A stretch of DNA of 64,000 nucleotides, from positions 11,990-75,989 of the forward strand of contig NZ_URFY01000016.1 in assembly GCF_900547205.1 (NCBI RefSeq). Reading direction: 5' to 3'. Below are positions 17,802 through 24,124 of the stretch, in pieces; within the stretch, counting starts at the first letter, position 1, and the number at the start of each line of letters is the position of its first letter. The notes under the pieces are model-generated. The model had not been told where the DNA came from, searched no databases, and worked only from the letters and a program-made list of their open reading frames with translations. The translations under genes were made by a program, and so were the position numbers. Source of the DNA: an uncultured Bacteroides sp. (GTDB taxonomy: Bacteria > Bacteroidota > Bacteroidia > Bacteroidales > Bacteroidaceae).

Positions 17802-19316
17802 TTACTTAATCAATACGCTTCCGCTCATCTCTGCCGGAGCTTCCAGACCCATAATCTTCAAGATTGTAGGAGCAACATCAGCCAGACGACCGTCTTCCAC
17901 TTTCGCAGCCTTATTCTCTGTTACGTAAACGCAAGGAACAGGATTCAGCGAGTGAGCTGTGTTCGGAGTGCCGTCTTCGTTCAAAGCGTGGTCAGCGTTA
18001 CCATGGTCGGCAATAATGATTGCTTCGTAATCTTGAGCTTTGGCAGCTTCTACTACTTCTTTCACGCAAGCATCCACAGCTACAACAGCTTTCTCGATAG
18101 CTTCGTAAATACCGGTGTGACCTACCATGTCGCCATTAGCGAAGTTCACAACAATGAAATCATATTTGTTTTCGTTGATAGCAGCCACCAATTTGTCTTT
18201 CACTTCGTAAGCGCTCATTTCCGGTTTCAGGTCGTAAGTAGCCACTTTCGGAGAAGGAACGAGGATGCGGTCTTCCTGATCATACGGAGTCTCGCGTCCG
18301 CCGTTGAAGAAGAATGTCACGTGAGCATACTTCTCTGTTTCAGCAATATGGAGCTGAGTCATACCTTTGGCTGCAAGATATTCGCCCAATGTATTAGTAA
18401 CATTGTCTTTATCGAACAAGATATGAACACCTTTGAAAGAAGCATCATACGGAGTCATGCAATAATATTGCAATCCCGGAATGGTATGCATACCTGCTTC
18501 GGGCATATCTTGTTGAGTCAGTACTACTGTGAGTTCTTTTGCACGGTCGTTACGGTAGTTGAAGAAGATAACCACGTCGCCTTCTTTGATTATTCCGTCA
18601 ACATTGGCATTTACAATCGGCTTGATAAATTCGTCAGTAACTCCTTCATCATAAGATTCCTGCATAGCCTGAACCATATCGGTAGCTTTCTTTCCTTCGC
18701 CGTTCACCAGCAGATCATAAGCTTCTTTTACGCGTTCCCAACGTTTATCACGGTCCATAGCATAATAACGACCGATGATGGAAGCAATCTTTCCTGCCGA
18801 CTTTTCAGTGTGTGCAGTGAGTTCTTCGATAAAACCTTTACCGCTCTTCGGATCGGTGTCGCGACCGTCCATGAAGCAGTGGATGAATGTATTGTCGATA
18901 TTATATTCTTTAGCGATATCGCAAAGTTTGAAGAGATGAACGAGTGAACTGTGTACGCCACCGTTGGAAGTCAATCCCATGAAATGAACGCTCTTGCCGT
19001 TTTCTTTAGCATAAGTGAAGGCAGAAACGATTTCCGGATTTGTCAGAATGCTATTGTCGGCACAAGCACGGTTGATTTTTACTAAATCCTGATAAACCAC
19101 GCGTCCGGCACCGATGTTGAGGTGGCCTACTTCAGAGTTACCCATCTGTCCGTCGGGCAAACCTACGTTTTCACCGCTTGCCTGAAGCTGGGAGTGAGGA
19201 TAATTGTTCATCAGATAATCCCAGTAAGGAGTGGGAGTGTTGAAGATCACGTCGTCTTTCTTTTGGTCGCCTAATCCCCAACCATCGAGGATCATTAAAA
19301 GGGCTTTCTTGCTCAT
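17802..19316 (-). CDS. gpmI: 2,3-bisphosphoglycerate-independent phosphoglycerate mutase
   Basis: This cytoplasmic glycolytic enzyme interconverts 3- and 2-phosphoglycerate with two Mn ions and a phosphoserine intermediate. The 504 residues match the family. It starts with the metal-binding LLMILDGWG, and the nucleophile serine lies in GQMGNSEVGH (about residues 57-66). The phosphatase-side metal ligands include NADHALNED near residue 440-448 and a downstream TAHSL. A minus-strand TACCTTTG box (19357-19364) supports its own promoter. Confidence 0.97.
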   Translation of the reverse strand: MSKKALLMILDGWGLGDQKKDDVIFNTPTPYWDYLMNNYPHSQLQASGENVGLPDGQMGNSEVGHLNIGAGRVVYQDLVKINRACADNSILTNPEIVSAFTYAKENGKSVHFMGLTSNGGVHSSLVHLFKLCDIAKEYNIDNTFIHCFMDGRDTDPKSGKGFIEELTAHTEKSAGKIASIIGRYYAMDRDKRWERVKEAYDLLVNGEGKKATDMVQAMQESYDEGVTDEFIKPIVNANVDGIIKEGDVVIFFNYRNDRAKELTVVLTQQDMPEAGMHTIPGLQYYCMTPYDASFKGVHILFDKDNVTNTLGEYLAAKGMTQLHIAETEKYAHVTFFFNGGRETPYDQEDRILVPSPKVATYDLKPEMSAYEVKDKLVAAINENKYDFIVVNFANGDMVGHTGIYEAIEKAVVAVDACVKEVVEAAKAQDYEAIIIADHGNADHALNEDGTPNTAHSLNPVPCVYVTENKAAKVEDGRLADVAPTILKIMGLEAPAEMSGSVLIK

Positions 19317-19356
19317 AATATTTCAATATTTAAATTATCACTCTAATTTTCGGGTG

Positions 19357-19364
19357 CAAAGGTA
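19357..19364 (-). promoter_or_regulatory. -7 promoter element for gpmI
   Basis: Read on the minus strand this is TACCTTTG, the Bacteroides -7 box, about 40 bases before the gpmI start. No clear -33 TTTG is seen at the usual distance. Confidence 0.6.
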
Positions 19365-19466
19365 CAAAAAAGATGATTACGAAAACGTATAATCTATGTT
19401 AAGTTACAATGGCTGAGCGATGGAACTCTCAAACGTTTTCCTTTCTTTGCAAAACAACTTCCAGAC

Positions 19467-19730
19467 ATGAAGATTATGAAAACAATTCTACTCAGCTTAG
19501 CATTGCTATTATCGGGTGTTTCAATTGCACAAACCACCATTAATAGTTCTCCGGTTCAAACAGTCTAAAATTCTAATCTAACAAATACAACATCTCTTCT
19601 TCAAGAAAACCGACGAACCGTAAGATATGGCAGAATGATTTCAGCTTTATTGGAAGAAATCCTAAAAAAACAATGCAAAAGGACGGGATACACTTCATTT
19701 TTCCCTACCTTTGCACTGCTTTTATATTAA
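19467..19730 (+). pseudogene. Small secreted protein gene interrupted by an in-frame stop
   Basis: A frame starting at the ATG at 19467 encodes a clear signal peptide (ending near VSIAQ) and then meets TAA at 19566-19568 after 33 codons. The same frame continues for another 53 codons to a second TAA at 19728, with plausible coding composition (for example TSLLQENRRTV). A single change from CAA to TAA would explain this. The family is not recognised. The end of the frame overlaps a promoter box for corA (19706-19713), so the true ancestral end may be earlier. A genuine 33-residue peptide is the alternative. Confidence 0.45.
19706..19713 (+). promoter_or_regulatory. -7 promoter element for corA
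   Basis: TACCTTTG fits the Bacteroides -7 box. It stands about 138 bases before the corA start, leaving a long leader. No good -33 box is seen. Confidence 0.6.
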
Positions 19731-19741
19731 ATCATAGAAAT

Positions 19742-19838
19742 ATGGACGATTCAAACCCGCGAACGTGTACTTATAGTATTAATTAAAGCGAACAGAGCCA
19801 TCGAAGCTGATGCCTCTGCTCGTGACCAAACAACGAAA
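19742..19838 (+). promoter_or_regulatory. corA leader: short open frame and hairpin
   Basis: The leader contains a 14-codon frame starting ATG at 19742 (MDDSNPRTCTYSIN) and then a hairpin: CGAACAGAG pairs with CTCTGCTCG (8 of 9), with an inner CATC/GATG stem, between about 19789 and 19824. A small frame followed by a hairpin ahead of a Mg transporter suggests leader control, but the sequence does not fit the M-box riboswitch as far as I can judge. Confidence 0.4.
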
Positions 19839-19850
19839 GGAGGCAATAAG

Positions 19851-20780
19851 ATGAGAACGTATCTTTATTGTGAGGCTGGCTTTGTGGAAAAAGCACAATG
19901 GCTTCCCAACAGCTGGGTAAACGTAGTATGCCCAACCAACGACGACTTTGAATTTCTGACCCAAACACTCAAAGTTCCCGAATCATTTCTTGACGACATA
20001 GCCGACACAGACGAACGTCCGCGTACTGACACGGAAGGTAACTGGCTATTGACTATTCTCCGCATACCGGTACAAAACAATCAGAATGGCAGTTTGCCCT
20101 TCACCACCGTGCCTATCGGTATTATTACGAATAATGAAATTATCGTATCTGTCTGTTATCACGACACCGACCTTTTGCCGGACTTTATCGAGCATACCCG
20201 CAAAAAGAATATCGCTGTCCGCAACAAGCTGGACCTCATCTTCCGGCTAATCTACTCTTCTGCCGTATGGTTCCTGAAATATCTGAAACAGATAAATCTG
20301 GATATCACCATCGCTGAGAAGGAGTTGGAGCGAAGCATCCGTAATGAGGATTTACTCCGCCTGATGAGACTACAGAAATCACTGGTATACTTCAACACTT
20401 CCATTCGTGGCAATGAAGTGATGATTGGTAAGTTGAGAACCATCTTCCAAGATACGGATTATCTGGATAAGGAACTGGTGGAAGACGTAATAATCGAACT
20501 GAAGCAGGCGCTTAATACAGTGAATATCTACAGCGACATCCTTACCGGAACGATGGACGCTTTTGCTTCTATTATCTCCAACAACGTGAATACGATAATG
20601 AAACGAATGACTAGCCTATCCATTGTCTTGATGCTGCCCACATTGATAGCTAGTTTCTATGGCATGAACGTGGATATTCATCTGGAGGAAGTCCCCTTTG
20701 CATTCTCACTGATTGTGACGTTCTCCATCGGATTGTCCGTCCTTGCATTTGTGATATTCAAGAAGATTAAGTGGTTCTGA
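19851..20780 (+). CDS. corA: CorA family magnesium/cobalt transporter
   Basis: This inner-membrane channel takes up Mg2+ (and Co2+) as a pentamer. The 309 residues have a long cytoplasmic domain and two membrane helices at the C terminus (about residues 250-270 and 283-303). The signature GMN motif follows the first helix (FYGMNVD, about 268-274), and the basic KKIKWF end is typical. AGGAGG 10 bases before the ATG is an unusually good Shine-Dalgarno for this genome and supports the start. A terminator lies downstream at 20806-20846. Confidence 0.95.
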   Translation: MRTYLYCEAGFVEKAQWLPNSWVNVVCPTNDDFEFLTQTLKVPESFLDDIADTDERPRTDTEGNWLLTILRIPVQNNQNGSLPFTTVPIGIITNNEIIVSVCYHDTDLLPDFIEHTRKKNIAVRNKLDLIFRLIYSSAVWFLKYLKQINLDITIAEKELERSIRNEDLLRLMRLQKSLVYFNTSIRGNEVMIGKLRTIFQDTDYLDKELVEDVIIELKQALNTVNIYSDILTGTMDAFASIISNNVNTIMKRMTSLSIVLMLPTLIASFYGMNVDIHLEEVPFAFSLIVTFSIGLSVLAFVIFKKIKWF

Positions 20781-20805
20781 TAATCATAGATAGATATTAA
20801 AATGC

Positions 20806-20848
20806 GGCCTGTCATCTGATTGAATCAAAGATGACAGGCCGTTAATTC
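20806..20848 (+). terminator. Terminator after corA
   Basis: CGGCCTGTCATCT (20806-20818) pairs perfectly with AGATGACAGGCCG (20830-20842). The T-tail is weak (TTAATTCT) on the plus strand. Confidence 0.8.
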
Positions 20849-20908
20849 TACGTTTTTTCTTCAATAGAGAATTATTAAAAAGAGAATGTTTATAGAGAGA
20901 GAATTATT

Positions 20909-22450
20909 TTATCCTTCTTTACTCGCCTTACTTCGACCCAATGGAATAGATATTCCTACGAATCCATTCACTGCATTAGAGTTCTTTCCTAAGAACATAT
21001 AGTCGGTTCCGAGGAAGACAGGACCTAACTTCAGACCCAGACCGAAGGATTTACCTGCCGACTGAATTACTGAATAGCTCAATGCAACATTGCACCAGCT
21101 TTTCGGACGATAGTTGGCAGAGAAAGTTAATTCGGTAAGAGCATCGGGTTGCACAAAACGGGTAGTTGACAATGCGCCAACAGAGAGTTTGTTTTCGAAG
21201 AATCCGTATTCGGCACCTACTACGATGGTAGAGGCAAGGCGTGATTTGCGAGATTTGGTCTGCTCTTCTGTTCTAAGTTGCAACATTTCATAATCGAGAA
21301 CATCGCCACCGCTCACACGATCCATATATCCGTTAGCATCTGTCTGCAACTTCTTCATGTTATTTTCAATAGCAGTAATACTGCCATCAATGTCAGTAGG
21401 GTCGATACCTGCTGTATAATCGCTTCCTTGCATATTAATACTTGCAGTTTTTGTATTAGCAATCTGAGTGCTACCTTTCGACCATGAGATGAATCCCAAG
21501 TCCAAAACAGAAGCAGACACAGTCAGATTATCCATTATCTTGTAAGAAGCTCCTAAGTCGATACCGAAACCATAACCTGCAATTCCCATATCTTTGCCTT
21601 CAAATTCAAATTCACTGATATAGTCTTGCCCATCTTCTTTATTTAAATTCAATCCTTTGAATGAACTTTCCAAATGAGCATCTACAGCCAGATTAGCATG
21701 GTAGTTATTTATTTCTGTTCTTAAATTCGAGATATCCGTTGGACTCAAACTTGCTAAGTATCTAGGATCCTGCAATTGATTGATACGGTTATCGCTCGGC
21801 AAATTAGCATTCATCGCTACATTGTTAAGCTTCAGTTCCATATTACCGACACCCAGCAAAGCCTTCACGCGTGCACCCACTGTCAAGCGGTCGTTAATCT
21901 GACGCGAAAGTCCTAAGCCCACTTCTGCATAAGCATTGATATTCAATTGTTGGTTGCTAATGTCATAGTTACTGTTTCTCCAGTTATCTTCCACTGTTTC
22001 CATCTCATTCAGGAAGCTGAACATCTTTTTCGTCAGGTTCGCACCAATATCCGTGCGTACGCCTACATTAAAAGACCAGAAGTTCTGTCCTTTATACCAT
22101 CCTGCAGAAAGAATCTCCGTACTGACATTTACATTCAGCTTATTATGTTCTTTCAGTCGGTTCATGAAATCGGGTTTCGTATAGAAATCATCTCCATTAT
22201 CAATAATGTCGATAATATCCTGATAGCCCAGTGAAGTAGAACCAACGGTTGCACTAATGGCACCGATTACCGGAAGATTAAAGTAACCTTTTGTCGGTGT
22301 CAGAGCCGGATTGAGTTGTTGACGATAGTGTGTTCCTTCCATGAAATAGGAAGTACGTAAAAACTGCGCATTTACAGAAAAAGCGCAAAGCATCATAAGA
22401 AATAATATCCCGGAAAATTTTGCAAGTGAATGTTGCTTGTTCGTTGCCAT
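20909..22450 (-). CDS. DUF5723 family outer-membrane protein
   Basis: This product of 513 residues has a signal peptide ending near FSVNAQ and a beta-rich mature part that ends in a strand-like GFVGISIPLG segment. It matches the DUF5723 family of Bacteroidetes, predicted to be outer-membrane barrels of unknown role. The early FLRTSYFMEGTHYRQQLNPA stretch is the family N terminus. I use the ATG at 22450; an upstream start would put 12 charged residues before the signal peptide. A TATATTTG box on the minus strand lies at 22484-22491. It is a single gene. Confidence 0.85.
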   Translation of the reverse strand: MATNKQHSLAKFSGILFLMMLCAFSVNAQFLRTSYFMEGTHYRQQLNPALTPTKGYFNLPVIGAISATVGSTSLGYQDIIDIIDNGDDFYTKPDFMNRLKEHNKLNVNVSTEILSAGWYKGQNFWSFNVGVRTDIGANLTKKMFSFLNEMETVEDNWRNSNYDISNQQLNINAYAEVGLGLSRQINDRLTVGARVKALLGVGNMELKLNNVAMNANLPSDNRINQLQDPRYLASLSPTDISNLRTEINNYHANLAVDAHLESSFKGLNLNKEDGQDYISEFEFEGKDMGIAGYGFGIDLGASYKIMDNLTVSASVLDLGFISWSKGSTQIANTKTASINMQGSDYTAGIDPTDIDGSITAIENNMKKLQTDANGYMDRVSGGDVLDYEMLQLRTEEQTKSRKSRLASTIVVGAEYGFFENKLSVGALSTTRFVQPDALTELTFSANYRPKSWCNVALSYSVIQSAGKSFGLGLKLGPVFLGTDYMFLGKNSNAVNGFVGISIPLGRSKASKEG

Positions 22451-22630
22451 GATTTTAAACTTTTTAATTCTTGTTAGTGTTTGCAAATATATGGCATTTT
22501 CCTAACAAATAAAAGCACTAGACAACACATTTTTAGTCCAAACGGAACATATTTGGGTTTAAACACGACAAAATCGTGCTTATATTGCAAAAAAATGTAG
22601 ATTACATCCGGGACTAAGGACGATTTTACC

Positions 22631-23233
22631 TTAAAAGTCTAAAGTAAGTTGCCCGTCTCCCAAGAGATTGAATGTCATTCGGTGATAAGGAGTAGTGCCA
22701 CGTTGGGCAATGGCGGCGCGATGTTTCCGGGTGGGGTATCCTTTATTATGGTCCCAATCATAAAAGGGGAACTCTTCGTGGAGACGGTTCATATAATCAT
22801 CCCTGTACGTCTTTGCCAGAATAGAGGCGGCGGCGATGGAAAGATACTTACCATCGCCTTTCACCACGGTAGTATGCGGGATATCGGGATATTTATTGAA
22901 GCGGTTTCCATCTATCAGCAGATGTTGGGGGCGTGTAGTCAGTTGGTCTACCGCACGGTGCATGGCAAGGAAAGAAGCACGGAGGATGTTTATCTCATCA
23001 ATCTCTGTAGGCGAAACGATGCCTACCGCCCATGCTACCGCTTCTTTCTCTATCACTTCGCGAAGTGCGTAGCGTTGTTTCTCGGTCAATTGTTTGGAGT
23101 CGTTCAGCAACTCATTCTTAAAGTCTTTCGGCAGAATGACTGCGGCAGCATACACCGCTCCCGCCAGACAACCACGACCGGCCTCATCGCATCCTGCTTC
23201 TATCAGGTTCTCATTTAAATAAGGTAATAGCAT
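22631..23233 (-). CDS. rnhB: Ribonuclease HII
   Basis: RNase HII cleaves the RNA strand of RNA-DNA hybrids and excises single ribonucleotides from DNA. The 200 residues carry the D-E pair in AGCDEAGRGCLAG (residues 14-26) and the later acidic residues in LLIDGNRF (about 106-113) and the YRDDYM segment. Length and motifs are standard. A TACCTTTG box on the minus strand at 23256-23263 provides a promoter element. The gene is preceded upstream by the hppA remnant. Confidence 0.96.
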   Translation of the reverse strand: MLLPYLNENLIEAGCDEAGRGCLAGAVYAAAVILPKDFKNELLNDSKQLTEKQRYALREVIEKEAVAWAVGIVSPTEIDEINILRASFLAMHRAVDQLTTRPQHLLIDGNRFNKYPDIPHTTVVKGDGKYLSIAAASILAKTYRDDYMNRLHEEFPFYDWDHNKGYPTRKHRAAIAQRGTTPYHRMTFNLLGDGQLTLDF

Positions 23234-23255
23234 CTTTATCGTTTTTACTCTGCCG

Positions 23256-23263
23256 CAAAGGTA
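23256..23263 (-). promoter_or_regulatory. -7 promoter element for rnhB
   Basis: Read on the minus strand this is TACCTTTG, 22 bases before the rnhB start. Confidence 0.6.
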
Positions 23264-23292
23264 AAGGAAATAATTGAATGTACAATTCAGTA

Positions 23293-23821
23293 TTAGCCGA
23301 ACAAACTCCCGGCAACCTCTACCACGGTTGTTTTATGCACTTTGCCTCCGAAGTTTCCTTCTTCTACATATTTCTTCGCATTATCCCATGACTACTACAA
23401 GTCTCATCAAGGCTCCGCTTCGGAAGGCGATTCGCAGTCCTGCGTTCAATGAGGTGCGAGCGGCGTTGGCGGTACGTGCCGAAGCGTAAGTGGCTGTCTT
23501 CATGCCAAGGAAGCCGGAAAGTCCGGAGAAGAATCCGCCCGTAAGGAAAGCAATAGGAACCCAGGCATTCTGAACATGGAATCCATAGGCCATAATTGAG
23601 AACAAAATAACCAAGCCCAAGAATACACGACCTACAATCTTGTATTGTTGGCGCAGATAAGACATAGCTCCTTTGCGCACGGCAACGACTATTTTAATCA
23701 TTTGGGGAGTACCTTCGCTCTCTTTCATCATTTGCTTATGGAAGTAATAAGCAAAGCAGAGGGCTAACACGGATGCAACTGGAACCAGCCAGAATAGAAT
23801 GCAGCATTCGGGAACCAGCAT
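23293..23821 (-). pseudogene. hppA: Remnant of hppA, membrane-bound ion-translocating pyrophosphatase, internal deletion
   Basis: An N-terminal piece (ATG at 23821, about 145 codons) matches membrane pyrophosphatases: VASVLALCFAYYFHKQMM, then GFFSGLSGFLGMKTATYASA and ARTANAARTSLN, then GLRIAFRSGA. It breaks off shortly after, at LVVVMG and a stop. One frame over, the sequence resumes as WDNAKKYVEEGNFGGK, a segment that lies near the C-terminal end of the intact enzyme, and runs to TAA at 23293-23295. Most of the roughly 700-residue protein, including the catalytic Asp-rich regions, is gone. The intact enzyme would pump H+ or Na+ using PPi; this copy cannot. The 22-bp palindrome array abuts its 5' side. 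Confidence 0.88.
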
Positions 23822-23836
23822 AATAGTTTCAAAAAT

Positions 23837-23996
23837 AGTTTCTCGGCTTGAAACTTTAGTTTCACCGGCGTGGAACTGTAGTTTCATCGGTGCGGAACTA
23901 TAGTTTCATCGGTGCGGAACTGTAGTTTCATCGGTGCTGGAACTAGAGTTTCAAGCCTTTGGAACTACAGTTTCAAGCAATGAAACTAATATCCGC
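23837..23996. repeat. 22-bp-period array of GRAACTNNAGTTYC palindromes (six units)
   Basis: Six units of the form (T/C)GRAACTNNAGTTTCA begin at about 23849, 23871, 23893, 23915, 23938 and 23960, steps of 22 or 23 bases. The spacer between middle units is TCGGTG. The last unit and following TTTCAAGCAATGAAAC are identical to the end of the array at 9481-9607. The array lies just upstream of the hppA remnant. Confidence 0.9.
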
Positions 23997-24033
23997 CCCA
24001 TAGGTTAGTGAAGACTGCCCCACAAGTTAAAAA

Positions 24034-24087
24034 CAATCTTCCAGCGTCTCTTTTTAGTTAGTTTTTCAATCTTCCAGCGTCTCTTTT
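24034..24087. repeat. 21-bp direct repeat
   Basis: The 21 bases starting CAATCTTCCAGCGTCTC and ending TTTT occur at 24034-24054 and again at 24067-24087, 33 bases apart, with a partial third GCATCTTCCGGC after. They lie just past the stop of the AraC-type regulator. The remaining bases of the gap 23997-24124 show nothing else. Confidence 0.8.
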
Positions 24088-24124
24088 GCATCTTCCGGCA
24101 AATAATGAAAGGGTTAATCCTTCC

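Noticed and set aside
17952..18947. Open frame (331 codons) on the plus strand
   Set aside because: Antisense to gpmI, which is unambiguous; composition is that of a shadow frame.
19742..19838. M-box magnesium riboswitch ahead of corA
   Set aside because: The leader is too short and lacks the conserved M-box segments; only a simple hairpin is visible.
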